From Micromonospora sp. PLK6-60 (lineage in GTDB: Bacteria > Actinomycetota > Actinomycetes > Mycobacteriales > Micromonosporaceae), in contig NZ_JAIOAA010000022.1 in the NCBI RefSeq assembly GCF_019890675.1, forward strand, positions 1 to 64,000: 64,000 nt of DNA, read 5' to 3'. Below are positions 43,418 through 52,631 of this stretch, piece after piece. The notes beneath the pieces are model-generated. The model searched no databases and had not been told where the DNA came from. It was given only the letters and a program-made list of their open reading frames with translations. Each line of letters starts with the position of its first letter. Position 1 is the first letter of the stretch. Made by a program: the position numbers and the translations under genes.

Positions 43418-43768
43418 CGCCTGGTGTTCGTCTTCCTGGTCGCACTAGGCATCGACTAAAACATCTTCCTGGTCACCCGGGTACGGGAAGAGTCACAGCT
43501 GCACGGCCCCCGACACGGCGCGCGGACTGGACTGTCCGCCACCGGCGGTGTGATCACCTCGGCGGGTCTGGTGCTGGCCGGTACTTTCGCGGCGCTGGGA
43601 TCGCTGCCGTTGGTGTTCGCGGCGCAGTTGGGGTTCGCCGTGGCGTTCGGCGTGCTGCTGGACACCATGATCGTCCGCTCGGTGCTGGTCACCGCCCTGA
43701 CTGTCGATGTGGGTCGATGGATGTGGTGACCCAGCAAGCTGGCCAAACACCACGACCCCGAGCCACCT
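43418..43768 (+). pseudogene. MMPL-family transporter C-terminus with two nonsense codons
   Basis: A single frame reads RLVFVFLVALGID, stop, NIFLVTRVREES, then GLSATGGVITSAGLVLAGTF, VAFGVLLDTMIVRSVLV and GRWMW, stop, PSKLAKHHD. The stops replace Tyr (43457-43459) and Trp (43727-43729) of the MMPL/RND consensus (GIDYNIFL, WMWWPSKL). There are no frameshifts, so decay is recent. The upstream two thirds of the gene are gone. Confidence 0.85.
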
Positions 43769-44040
43769 ACGGGCGAGTGCGACCCTGAACCCGCTCTCCT
43801 GGGCGCAGGCAGATGACAAGCTCTCGCTGCGGACCTTCTCGCGCCGCCAGGAGGGCCCCAGTGAACTGACGCCGCATGGAAAGGCCGGCCGTACGGTGCG
43901 CGACCGGTAGGCAGCAGGGACGGGCGGTCGCCCGGTCGCCCGGTCCGTGGCACCAGGTCGTTCCCCAGCGCGTACTCCTTTCATTGCGCCTCCGTCCGGA
44001 CGGATGTGGGCTTGGGGCTGACGAATGTCTGGATGCCACG

Positions 44041-44065
44041 CCGCGGCCGCCAGCGGCGGCCGCGG
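44041..44065. repeat. Perfect GC-rich hairpin
   Basis: CCGCGGCCGCC, a three-base loop AGC, and the exact complement. It has no T-tract. It lies in an otherwise gene-free stretch (43769-44248) between the MMPL fossil and the DeoR promoter, and could act as a terminator for leftover transcription or as a cruciform. Confidence 0.55.
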
Positions 44066-44248
44066 TGGCTGCCGCTGGCGGCGAAGGCCAAGCCGACCCT
44101 GATGCTGATCCGCGTGCGGTTCTCCGCTGTCTCAGTAGCTCGGTGACGTCGTCCACCGCACCCGATCAAGGACCGAGACCCTTGCTCCGGCTGGATCCCA
44201 CGCCTCCTGCTCCGGTACCGGCCGGTGTGGCTTTCTGTGGTTCATCTC

Positions 44249-44277
44249 TTGACTTTCCCTGAAGCCGGGCGTAAACA
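44249..44277 (+). promoter_or_regulatory. Promoter of the DeoR-fruK-PTS operon
   Basis: -35 TTGACT (44249-44254), 17-bp spacer, -10 TAAACA (44272-44277). Just downstream is an unusually A-rich leader (CAAAGCACAAGCAAAAAG) in a very GC-rich genome, a likely DeoR-family repressor site before the start at 44315. Confidence 0.7.
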
Positions 44278-44314
44278 AAGCACAAGCAAAAAGAAACGGC
44301 GGTGAAACAACAAG

Positions 44315-45076
44315 ATGTACGCCGAAGAACGACAGCAGGAGATCCTTCGCATCGCCCGGGATGTGGGCCGGGTCGAGGTGGCCGGCCTGGCCGACGGGCT
44401 CAACGTGACGTCGGAGACCATCCGCCGTGATCTCACCATCCTGGAGCGGGCCGGGGTGCTGCGTCGGGTTCACGGTGGAGCGATTCCGGTCGAACGGCTC
44501 GGGTTCGAGCCCGCGCTGGCGGCGCGGGACGCGGTGCTCATCGAGGAGAAGGAGCGCATCGCCAAGCTCGCCCTGAGCGAGGTGCCGGACGAGGGCGCGA
44601 TCATCCTCGATGCCGGCACCACGACCGCCCGGCTGGCACAGCTTCTGCCGGTGGACCGGGAGTTGACCGTCGTGGTCAACTCGCCGGTCATCGCCACGAC
44701 CCTCGGCACCTATGCCAACCTCAACGTCCTGCTGTTGGGCGGACGGGTCCGAGGAAAGACCCTGGCGACAGTCGACGACTGGGCGCTGAGGCCGTTGGCG
44801 GACCTCTACGTCGACGTCGCTTTCGTCGGGACCAACGGCATCTCGGTCGAGCGTGGATTGACCACTCCGGACCCGTCCGAGGCGGCGGTGAAGCGGGCGA
44901 TGGTCGGTGCGGCCCGCCGTACGGTGGTGGTCGCCGATCACACCAAGCTCGGCAACGACTATCTGGCCCGGTTCGCTGAGCTGGCCGACGTCGATCTGCT
45001 CATCACGGACAGCCGTGCCGACGTCGATCTGGTCGGTGACCTGGAGTCCGCGGGTGTCCGGGTGGTACGCGCATGA
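44315..45076 (+). CDS. DeoR-family sugar-operon repressor
   Basis: 253 residues. N-terminal DeoR helix-turn-helix (MYAEERQQEILRIARDVGRV, then LNVTSETIRRDLTILE) and HGGAIP linker. The C-terminal sugar-phosphate sensor has DAGTTTARLAQLL and ERGLTTPDPSEAAVKRAM. Members are released by ketose phosphates such as fructose 1-phosphate. Its stop overlaps the fruK start (ATGA). It probably autoregulates the PTS operon. Confidence 0.92.
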   Translation: MYAEERQQEILRIARDVGRVEVAGLADGLNVTSETIRRDLTILERAGVLRRVHGGAIPVERLGFEPALAARDAVLIEEKERIAKLALSEVPDEGAIILDAGTTTARLAQLLPVDRELTVVVNSPVIATTLGTYANLNVLLLGGRVRGKTLATVDDWALRPLADLYVDVAFVGTNGISVERGLTTPDPSEAAVKRAMVGAARRTVVVADHTKLGNDYLARFAELADVDLLITDSRADVDLVGDLESAGVRVVRA

Positions 45077-45981
45077 TCGTCACCGTCACCCTCAACCCCA
45101 GCCTCGACCGGGCCGTGGAGGTCGACTCCCTCACCCGGGGCGAGGTCATCCGGGCCGCCACCGCTCACCTCGACCCCGGCGGCAAGGGCGTCAACGTATC
45201 CCGTGCCCTGCTGGCCAACGGGGTGCCTTCGGTGGCGGTGTTGCCGTCCGGCGGTGACGAGGGCAACCAGCTCATCCGCCTACTCGAGGCCGAGGGTGTG
45301 GAGGTCCTCGCCGTGTCGATCTCCGGACGGACCCGTTCCAACATCACCCTGGCCGAGCCCGACGGCACGGTCACCAAGATCAACGAACCTGGCCCGGTCC
45401 TGTGCCGCGCCGAGTTCGACGAGGTGACCGACCGTGTGCTCGCCCGCGCCACCGGTGCCGACTGGGTCGTGCTGTGCGGCAGCGTCCCACCCGGCCTGCC
45501 CGCCGACGCGTACGCCCAGTTGTGCCGGAAGCTGCGCGCTGCCGGCGTCAGAGTCGCCGTCGACACCAGCGGTCCTGCGCTGCGCGAGGCCGCCCTGGCC
45601 GGGGCGACCCTGCTCAAACCCAACCGCGACGAACTGGCCGACGTGGTCGGCGCCCCGCTGAAGGACCTCGACGATGTGGTCGATGCCGCCCACACCCTGC
45701 GGGCCTGGGGAGCCGGCACCGTCGTGGCCAGCCTCGGCGCTGACGGCGCTGTCCTGGTCGACGCCGAAGGGGTCCGCACCGGCACCTGTCCGGTCGCCCG
45801 ACCCCGTAGCACCGTCGGTGCCGGCGACGCGCTGCTCGCCGGGTTCCTCGCCGCGGGGGCGCAGGGTGCCGCCGCCCTCGCTGAGGGCCTGGCCTGGGGC
45901 GCCGCCGCGGTGAGCCTGCCCGGCAGCCGGATGCCCGGGCCGGCGGACCTGTTCCGCCACGACGTCACCATCCACACCTAG
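45073..45981 (+). CDS. fruK: 1-phosphofructokinase / tagatose-6-phosphate kinase (PfkB family)
   Basis: 302 residues. PfkB signatures: start MIVTVTLNPSLDRAVEVDSL, HLDPGGKGVNVSRAL (substrate) and STVGAGDALLAGFLAAGA (catalytic Asp and anion hole). It phosphorylates a ketose 1- or 6-phosphate to the bisphosphate. It lies between DeoR and the PTS permease, so its substrate is made from the imported sugar. Confidence 0.9.
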   Translation: MIVTVTLNPSLDRAVEVDSLTRGEVIRAATAHLDPGGKGVNVSRALLANGVPSVAVLPSGGDEGNQLIRLLEAEGVEVLAVSISGRTRSNITLAEPDGTVTKINEPGPVLCRAEFDEVTDRVLARATGADWVVLCGSVPPGLPADAYAQLCRKLRAAGVRVAVDTSGPALREAALAGATLLKPNRDELADVVGAPLKDLDDVVDAAHTLRAWGAGTVVASLGADGAVLVDAEGVRTGTCPVARPRSTVGAGDALLAGFLAAGAQGAAALAEGLAWGAAAVSLPGSRMPGPADLFRHDVTIHT

Positions 45982-46041
45982 CCGGACGACCTTCTTCCCC
46001 CTGCGGCTGTCTGGACCGCCCCTCATGAAGGAGATGCCCCC

Positions 46042-47202
46042 GTGACCTCCTCTCCCTACACACCAGAAGTAAAGGGCCAGGGCCCCAAAGCCACCGTGCA
46101 ACGCCTCGGCGGCTACCTGGCCGCGATGGTCATGCCCAACATCGGCGCGTTCATCGCCTGGGGCCTGATCACCGCACTGTTCATTCCGACCGGCTGGCTG
46201 CCCAACAAGACCCTGGCGGAACTGGTCGGCCCGATCATCAGCATCCTGCTACCGGTGCTCATCGGCTACACCGGCGGCCGGCTGGTCCACGGCCAGCGCG
46301 GGGCCGTCGTGGGCGCGGTGGCGACCATGGGCCTCGTCGTCGGCGCGGACGTGCCGATGATCCTCGGCGCGATGATCATTGGGCCGCTCACGGCCTATCT
46401 CCTCAAGCTGTTCGACGGCCTGGTGGAGAACAAGATCCGCCCCGGCTTCGAGATGCTCGTCGACAACTTCAGCGCCGGCATCATCGGCGCCGCGATGGCC
46501 ATCGGCGGCGTCTACGGCATCGGCCCGGTGGTCGAATGGCTCACCAAGCAGGCCGGCGCGGGCGTCGACTGGCTCGTCGGCAAGGACCTGCTGCCGCTGA
46601 CCTCGGTGCTCGTCGAACCCGCCAAGGTGCTCTTCCTCAACAACGCCATCAACCACGGCGTATTCGGCCCGCTGGGCATCGCCGAGGCCGCCGACAAGGG
46701 CAAGTCGATCCTGTTCATGATCGAGTCGAACCCCGGCCCCGGCCTCGGTCTGCTGCTCGCCTTCATGGTCTTCGGCCCGCGCGCGCTGCGCCCCAGCGCC
46801 CCGGCCGCGATCATCGTGCAGTTCTTCGGAGGCATCCACGAGATCTACTTCCCGTACGTGCTGATGAAGCCGAAGCTGATCCTCGCCATGATCGCCGGGG
46901 GTGCGGCCGGCGTCGGCACCTTCGTCATCACCGGTGCGGGCCTGGTCGCCACCCCCTCGCCGGGCAGCATCTTCGCCTACCTCGCGGTCACTCCCAAGGG
47001 CGGCCACTTCGGGGTCGTTCTCGGCGTCGTGATCGCCGCCGCCGTCACCTTCGCGGTCGCCTCGGCCCTGCTCGGCTTCGGTCGCGGCGAGCCCGCAGCG
47101 GACGCTGTCGGCCCGGACGAGGAGAGGGCTGTCGGCCCAGCCGAGGAAAGGGTCGTCGACCCCGACGAGACCCTCGACAAGTCGGCGAAGCAGGAGGTGT
47201 GA
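46042..47202 (+). CDS. PTS permease, mannitol-type IIC component
   Basis: 386 residues from GTG 46042 (AAGGAGATGCCCCC ahead). The mannitol/fructose superfamily IIC fold includes VMPNIGAFIAWGL, the GxHE-like loop FFGGIHEIYFPYVLMKPKLI and the NNAINHGVFGPLG segment. The acidic C-terminal extension (DEERAVGPAEERVVD) takes the place of the IIB domain, which is encoded separately. A hexitol is the likely substrate. Confidence 0.92.
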   Translation: MTSSPYTPEVKGQGPKATVQRLGGYLAAMVMPNIGAFIAWGLITALFIPTGWLPNKTLAELVGPIISILLPVLIGYTGGRLVHGQRGAVVGAVATMGLVVGADVPMILGAMIIGPLTAYLLKLFDGLVENKIRPGFEMLVDNFSAGIIGAAMAIGGVYGIGPVVEWLTKQAGAGVDWLVGKDLLPLTSVLVEPAKVLFLNNAINHGVFGPLGIAEAADKGKSILFMIESNPGPGLGLLLAFMVFGPRALRPSAPAAIIVQFFGGIHEIYFPYVLMKPKLILAMIAGGAAGVGTFVITGAGLVATPSPGSIFAYLAVTPKGGHFGVVLGVVIAAAVTFAVASALLGFGRGEPAADAVGPDEERAVGPAEERVVDPDETLDKSAKQEV

Positions 47203-47207
47203 AGCAG

Positions 47208-47516
47208 ATGCCCACCATCAACGGCACCGAGATCAAGAAGGTAGTCGTCGCCTGCGACGCCGGCATGGGCAGCAGCGTGATGCTGGCCAGCCAACTTCGA
47301 CGGCAACTGGCGAAGAGCGCGGTGACAGTCGAGCACACACCGGTCAACTCGATCCCGGCGGACGCCGACGTGGTCATCTGCCACCAGGGGCTCGCCTCGC
47401 GAGCCAGGGTCAGCGCGCCCGACAAGGTGATCGTGCCGATCCAGGTGTTCCTCGGCGACCCGGCCGTCACCAGAGTCGTGCACGCGGTGCAGCGTGGCGG
47501 TGAGCTGAGTGGCTGA
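47208..47516 (+). CDS. PTS IIB component (mannitol/lactose-like)
   Basis: 102 residues. The phospho-accepting Cys16 sits in the loop VVACDAGMGSSVMLASQLRR. It passes phosphate from IIA to the sugar bound by IIC. It overlaps the IIA gene by eight bases. Confidence 0.92.
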   Translation: MPTINGTEIKKVVVACDAGMGSSVMLASQLRRQLAKSAVTVEHTPVNSIPADADVVICHQGLASRARVSAPDKVIVPIQVFLGDPAVTRVVHAVQRGGELSG

Positions 47517-47943
47517 ACTGCTGGCCCGTGACGCGATCCGGCTCGACGAGCGGGCCGGATCGCGAGACGAGGCGATCAGCCGCTGCGGCGCGGTACTCGT
47601 CGAGGTCGGCGCGGTCGCCCCGGCGTACGTGGACGCGATGCTCGCCCGCGAGCGGAGCGTCTCCACGTACATCGGGGAGGGCGTCGCCATCCCGCACGGC
47701 ACGCTGAACAGCAAGGAGTCGGTCCAGCGCGACGCCCTCGCGGTGCTGCGCTTCCCGGACGGCGTCGACTGGGACGGCTTCGACGTGCGGGTCTGCGTCG
47801 CCATCGCCGCGGCCGGCGACGGGCACGTGGACATCCTGGCCCAACTCGCCTCGGTGCTGATGGACCCGGCGCAGGCGCAGCGGCTACGAGAGTCGACGAG
47901 CGCCGATGACGTGATCGCTATCCTCGAAGGGAACCCCTCGTGA
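47509..47943 (+). CDS. PTS IIA component (mannitol/fructose type)
   Basis: 144 residues from GTG 47509. The phosphorylated His63 lies in GVAIPHGTLNSKE, typical of EIIA-Mtl/Fru. It receives phosphate from HPr. It overlaps IIB upstream, and the dehydrogenase start downstream (GTGA). Confidence 0.92.
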   Translation: MAELLARDAIRLDERAGSRDEAISRCGAVLVEVGAVAPAYVDAMLARERSVSTYIGEGVAIPHGTLNSKESVQRDALAVLRFPDGVDWDGFDVRVCVAIAAAGDGHVDILAQLASVLMDPAQAQRLRESTSADDVIAILEGNPS

Positions 47944-48980
47944 AGGTTGTCCGATTCCACGCACCCGGTGACGTCCGCATCGAGGACGCGCCCGAGCCCA
48001 CGCCGGGCCCCGCCGACGTGAAGATCCGCGTCCGCGCATGCTCCACCTGCGGCACCGACGTGAAGATCTCCCGCTTCGGCCACCACCACATCGCCCCGCC
48101 GCGCGTCATGGGCCACGAGATCGCCGGCGAGATCACCGAAGTCGGTGCCGACGTTCCCGGCTGGCGGCCGGGGGACCGGGTCCAGGTCATCGCCGCGATT
48201 CCCTGCGGTACGTGCGCCGAGTGCCGGCGCGGCCGGATGACCGTCTGCCCCAACCAGGTGTCGATGGGATACCACTTCGACGGCGGGTTCGCCGAGTACC
48301 TGGTCGTGCCGCACAACGTCCTCGTCGTTGACGGGCTCAACCGGATCCCCGACGGACTCAGCTTCGCCGAGGCGTCCGTCGCCGAACCCCTCGCCTGCGT
48401 CCTCAACGGCCAGAACCTCGCCGGTGTGGGGGAGGGCGACGACGTGGTCGTCGTGGGTGCCGGGCCGATCGGCTGCCTGCATGTCCGCCTGGCCCGGGCG
48501 CGCGGCGCGGCCCGGGTGTTCCTCGTCGACCTCAACCGCGAACGCCTCGATCTGGCCGCCAACCTGGTCCAGCCGGACGCGGCGATCTGCGGCGCCGAGA
48601 CCGACGTCGTCGACGCGGTGCTCAAGGTCACCGAGGGGCGCGGTGCCGACGTCGTCATCACCGCCACGGCTGCCGGCGCCGCCCAGGAGCAGGCGGTGCA
48701 GATGTCCGCGCGGCAGGGCCGGATCAGCTTCTTCGGCGGCCTGCCGAAGGACAAGCCGGTCATCTCCCTGGACTCCAACCTCGTGCACTACCGCGAACTG
48801 ACCATCGTCGGTGCCAACGGCTCCAGCCCCGAGCACAACAAGGAAGCGCTGCGACTCATCGCCAACGGCGCCGTCCCGGTCGCCGACCTCATCACCCACC
48901 GCCTGCCGCTCGACCGCGCCCTCGACGCCTTCGGCATCGTGGCGCGCGGCGAAGCGATCAAGGTGACGATCGAGCCGTAG
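47940..48980 (+). CDS. Zinc-dependent polyol(-phosphate) dehydrogenase, MDR family
   Basis: 346 residues. Sorbitol-dehydrogenase-like: catalytic zinc Cys in ACSTCGTDVK and GHE (VMGHEIAG). The structural zinc site has four Cys in CGTCAECRRGRMTVC, and the NAD fold is VVVGAGPIGCLHVRLAR. Embedded between PTS IIA and HPr, it probably oxidises the hexitol phosphate delivered by the PTS to a ketose phosphate for FruK. The exact polyol is unknown. Confidence 0.85.
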   Translation: MKVVRFHAPGDVRIEDAPEPTPGPADVKIRVRACSTCGTDVKISRFGHHHIAPPRVMGHEIAGEITEVGADVPGWRPGDRVQVIAAIPCGTCAECRRGRMTVCPNQVSMGYHFDGGFAEYLVVPHNVLVVDGLNRIPDGLSFAEASVAEPLACVLNGQNLAGVGEGDDVVVVGAGPIGCLHVRLARARGAARVFLVDLNRERLDLAANLVQPDAAICGAETDVVDAVLKVTEGRGADVVITATAAGAAQEQAVQMSARQGRISFFGGLPKDKPVISLDSNLVHYRELTIVGANGSSPEHNKEALRLIANGAVPVADLITHRLPLDRALDAFGIVARGEAIKVTIEP

Positions 48981-48989
48981 GAGGATCCG

Positions 48990-49265
48990 TTGCCCACCCG
49001 AACAGTCCTCGTCGGCTCCGCCAGCGGGCTGCACGCCCGCCCGGCGGCGCTGTTCGTCGCCGAAGCGGCGAAGCAGCCGATGCTGGTCACCATCCGCACC
49101 GGAGACAAGAAACCCGTGCCGGCCCGCAGCATGCTCGCCGTGCTGTCGCTCGGCGCCAAGAAAGGCACCGAGGTCACCCTGGAGGCCGACGGCGACGGCG
49201 CACAGGACGCCGTCGACACCCTGGCTGACCTCCTCGAACGTGATCTGGACGCCGCCGATGCGTGA
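48990..49265 (+). CDS. ptsH: Phosphocarrier protein HPr
   Basis: 91 residues from TTG 48990 with AGGAGGATCCG ahead. Active-site His15 lies in GSASGLHARPAAL. The second conserved region is RSMLAVLSLGAKKG, with Ser47 at the regulatory position. It carries phosphate from EI to IIA. It overlaps ptsI by eight bases. Confidence 0.93.
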   Translation: MPTRTVLVGSASGLHARPAALFVAEAAKQPMLVTIRTGDKKPVPARSMLAVLSLGAKKGTEVTLEADGDGAQDAVDTLADLLERDLDAADA

Positions 49266-50934
49266 ACTTCGGGGGATCGGGGCCAGCCCCGGTGCTGCGG
49301 CGGGGCCGGTATACCGGCTGGCCCCGCCTCCGGCCCTGCCGCCGTTGGCGCAGACCTTTGATCCCGGGGCCGAGAAGGCGGCCGTGCGGGCCGCCGTCCT
49401 CGCCGTCGCCGCCGACCTGGCCCGTCGCGCCGACACCGCCCGGGACGCGACCGCCGCCGAGGTCCTGCGCGCTCAGGTGATGATGGTGCAGGACGAGACG
49501 CTCATCGACGCGGCCGACGTTGCCATCGACGGCGGTGCGGACGCGCCGCACGCGATCACCGACGTGCTCGCCGTGCATCGGGCCGCCTTCGAAGCCGCGG
49601 GCGGGTACCTCGCCGAGCGGGTCAGCGACCTGGACGACCTGCGGGACCGCCTCGTCGCCGCGTGCCTGGGGCTGCCGATGCCGGGCGTGCCCAACCCCGG
49701 CCACCCGTACCTGCTCATCGCCCGTGACCTGGCGCCCGCCGACACCGCCGGCCTCGAAACGGCCCTGGTGCTGGGTCTGGTCACGGCCGAGGGCGGCCCG
49801 ACCAGCCACACCGCGATCCTGGCCCGGACACTCGGCATCCCGGCCGTGGTCCGCTGCGCGGGCATCCTGGACGTGACCGACGGCGCGCTGGCCACTCTCG
49901 ACGGCGCGAGCGGCGTCGTGGTGGCCGGCGTCTCCACCGAGACGGTGACCACTGTCAACGCGGCCCGACTCGCGGAGATCGAACGCCGCGCCCGCTCCCA
50001 GGGCCCGGGGCGGACCGCAGACGGCCATCCCATCGCGCTCCTGGCCAACATCGGCTCCGCCCGCGACCTCACCGGCGAGGTGGAAGGCGTCGGCCTGTTC
50101 CGCACCGAGCTGCTCTACCTCGACCGCAACGACCCGCCGTCGCACGAAGAGCAGGTTGCCGCGTATCGCGACGTCTTCGCCGCGCTGCCCGGCCGCAAGA
50201 TCGTCGTGCGTACCCTCGACGCCGGCGCCGACAAGCCGCTGCCGTTCCTGCGTCTGGCCGATGAACCCAACCCGGCGCTGGGCGTCCGCGGTCTGCGGGT
50301 CGCGCGGCAGACGCCCGCCGTGCTCACCACGCAGCTGGCCGCGATCGCGACGGCGGCTGCGGCGGCGGACGCCGACGTGTGGGTGATGGCGCCGATGGTC
50401 GCCACGGCGGCGGAGGCGGCCGCGTTCACCGAGTCCTGCCGCGAGCACGGCCTGCCAACCGCCGGCGTGATGATCGAGGTGCCGGCCGCGGCCCTGCGTG
50501 CCAGCCAGATGCTGTGCCACGCGGACTTCCTCAGCATCGGCACCAACGACCTGAGCCAGTACACGTTCGCCGCTGACCGCATGTGCGGCGACCTCGCCGA
50601 CCTGCTCGACCCGTGGCAGCCCGCGCTGATCGCGCTCCTCGCCTCCTGCGCGGCGGCCGGCGTCGAGGTGGGCAAGCCAGTTGGTGTGTGTGGAGAGTCC
50701 GCCGCGGATCCCGATTTCGCCCTGGTATTGGCAGGCCTGGGCATCACCAGCCTGTCCATGGCACCCCGCAGCATCCCGGCGGTGCGGGAGTCCCTGGCCG
50801 CGCACACCCTGGACGAGTGCCGCCAGATCGCCGAGGCCGCCCTCGCTGCCCCCAGCCCGGCGGCAGCCCGGGCGGCGGCACCCGCTGCATCGCGCCAACT
50901 CCCGCTGGGCGGCGGCACCGGATCGCCTCGGTGA
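49258..50934 (+). CDS. ptsI: PTS enzyme I (phosphoenolpyruvate-protein phosphotransferase)
   Basis: 558 residues. Phosphorylated His184 in GGPTSHTAI; the PEP-binding barrel contains GLFRTELLYLDR, DAGADKPLPFL, LSIGTNDLSQYTFAADR and the catalytic Cys in VGVCGESAADP. It starts the phosphate relay from PEP. With HPr and the three EII parts the operon encodes a whole PTS. The C-terminus is Ala/Pro-rich beyond the family end. Confidence 0.94.
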   Translation: MRELRGIGASPGAAAGPVYRLAPPPALPPLAQTFDPGAEKAAVRAAVLAVAADLARRADTARDATAAEVLRAQVMMVQDETLIDAADVAIDGGADAPHAITDVLAVHRAAFEAAGGYLAERVSDLDDLRDRLVAACLGLPMPGVPNPGHPYLLIARDLAPADTAGLETALVLGLVTAEGGPTSHTAILARTLGIPAVVRCAGILDVTDGALATLDGASGVVVAGVSTETVTTVNAARLAEIERRARSQGPGRTADGHPIALLANIGSARDLTGEVEGVGLFRTELLYLDRNDPPSHEEQVAAYRDVFAALPGRKIVVRTLDAGADKPLPFLRLADEPNPALGVRGLRVARQTPAVLTTQLAAIATAAAAADADVWVMAPMVATAAEAAAFTESCREHGLPTAGVMIEVPAAALRASQMLCHADFLSIGTNDLSQYTFAADRMCGDLADLLDPWQPALIALLASCAAAGVEVGKPVGVCGESAADPDFALVLAGLGITSLSMAPRSIPAVRESLAAHTLDECRQIAEAALAAPSPAAARAAAPAASRQLPLGGGTGSPR

Positions 50935-51119
50935 TTGGGCTCGCCGACGCGAGACCGGCGTGCGGCGTCCATTTCGGAGTGCTGGCCATCGGCCATCTGC
51001 GGCGCCGGACGGGGCAGATTTCGGAAGCGGCAGTGGCCATAATGGCTCCGAATTGATCGCGGGGGCGATGGTCGCGGCTGGTCCCTGCGGTGCGACGGAC
51101 TCGAGCGAGGATTCCACCC

Positions 51120-52631
51120 ATGACCGAGGGACCCCCTTCCGGCTACGCCGTTCCGCCTCCGGTGGGTCATCCCGCACCCGGTCCATACGGACCTCCGCCC
51201 CAGGCGGCGCCATCCGGGTTGTACGGCCCACCCGGGACACCTCCGCCGGGCGCCCAGCCGACGGCTAGGAAGTCGCAGCGCAGACTGTGGATCATCCTCG
51301 GCTCGGTGGTGACTGTCCTCCTGCTCCTCACGGTCACGGTGGTCGTGGCCCAGGATTACCTGGCGGAGCAGCAGGCCAAGCGGGACGCCAAGTATGCCGC
51401 CGCGGAGGAGGCGCTCAATCCCATCAAGCAGCAGGAGGTCGACGCGCTGCTGGCGGGGCAGACCAAGGCGCTCAAGGACCGCGACGAGAAGGCGTTTCTC
51501 GCGACGTTCGATCCGGCGTACGCGAAGCTGGTGAACCAGCAGCGGTCCCTGTTCCGCAACCTGGTCAAGGTGCCGTTCGCCGAGGCCACCTTCAAGCGGC
51601 TCGGCGGCGGGTCGGCCGTCAAGCCGCTCGGCACCGGGGCGAGCTTCACCCAGCGGGTGGCGTTCGTACACAAGATCGACGGATTCGACCTGCACCCGGT
51701 GGACGAGCAGTACGACTGGACGATCGCCCGAACCGAGAAGGGCGCCCCGCTCAAGGTCACCGCGGTCAAGGGGAACACCTCCGACTGGGGAGCCGCCACC
51801 TACTACCCCGCCCCCTGGGACAAGTGGCGCGACATCCACGTCGAGCGCACCGAGCACACGCTGTTCATCGTGAACGCGTCGCTGAAGTCGCAGGCGCGGC
51901 GGTACGCCCCGCAGGCCGAGCGGGCCGCAGCGGCGAACCTCGACGCGTGGCGAGCCGGTGGGGTGTCCGGCGAAATCCCCCAGGGTTTCGTCATCTCTCT
52001 GGTGAAGGGCAAGAAGGACCTGGGTTCGCTCTACCGGGTGGCCAAGGAGCCGCCACCGGAGGCGGGATTCTCCTGGGGAGTCCCCCGTTACCAGGACATC
52101 GACGCGTCGACGGACGAGAAAGCACCCGATACCGGGGGCAGCCGCGTGGTCATCGACCTCGCCAGCCCCTTCTTCCGCCCGAGCGAGCGCAGCGGGCCTG
52201 GGGAGATCTTCCGGCACGAGCTCGCCCACTCGCTGGTCACCGCGCTCGCCGCCCAACAGCCGGATTCCGTCGTGCCCCGGGAATCATGGGTGGTCGAGGG
52301 CTTCGCCGAATACCTGGGCAATGAGCGGAAGCCGTGGACGGCCAGCCCTCGCACGGCGTCGGCCAAGCAGTCCCTGCGATCCGGTTATTCGGTCTCGCTG
52401 AAGCCGGAGTTCAACATGGCGAACGGTGAGAGTGCCAACCTCTCCTACTGGTGCGGTCATTCGGCGATCGGCTACATCGTCGAGAAGTACGGCGAGCGGA
52501 AGGCGTTCGAGGTGGTCGCCGCGCACTATCGGGGCAAGGAACTCAAGGACGCGCTGCCGGACGTGCTCGGCGTCTCGTACCCGGACTTCACCACCAGCTG
52601 GGAGGCGTACGTCATGGCCAAGATCCGCTGA
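51120..52631 (+). CDS. Membrane-anchored gluzincin-type metalloprotease
   Basis: 503 residues. A Pro/Gly-rich cytoplasmic N-terminus (1-50), one membrane helix (about 55-77), then a short coiled stretch and an NTF2-like domain. The C-terminal protease has the zinc motif HELAH (His366, Glu367, His370) and a downstream Glu in WVVEGFAEYLG as third ligand. The catalytic domain faces outside. The substrate is unknown. It is not part of the PTS operon (185-bp gap with its own CATAAT -10-like box near 51040). Confidence 0.83.
   Translation: MTEGPPSGYAVPPPVGHPAPGPYGPPPQAAPSGLYGPPGTPPPGAQPTARKSQRRLWIILGSVVTVLLLLTVTVVVAQDYLAEQQAKRDAKYAAAEEALNPIKQQEVDALLAGQTKALKDRDEKAFLATFDPAYAKLVNQQRSLFRNLVKVPFAEATFKRLGGGSAVKPLGTGASFTQRVAFVHKIDGFDLHPVDEQYDWTIARTEKGAPLKVTAVKGNTSDWGAATYYPAPWDKWRDIHVERTEHTLFIVNASLKSQARRYAPQAERAAAANLDAWRAGGVSGEIPQGFVISLVKGKKDLGSLYRVAKEPPPEAGFSWGVPRYQDIDASTDEKAPDTGGSRVVIDLASPFFRPSERSGPGEIFRHELAHSLVTALAAQQPDSVVPRESWVVEGFAEYLGNERKPWTASPRTASAKQSLRSGYSVSLKPEFNMANGESANLSYWCGHSAIGYIVEKYGERKAFEVVAAHYRGKELKDALPDVLGVSYPDFTTSWEAYVMAKIR

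Noticed and set aside
46977..49436. Minus-strand frame of about 800 codons opposite the PTS genes
   Set aside because: The plus strand encodes IIB, IIA, dehydrogenase and HPr with all active residues. The antisense frame has none of the marks of a protein.
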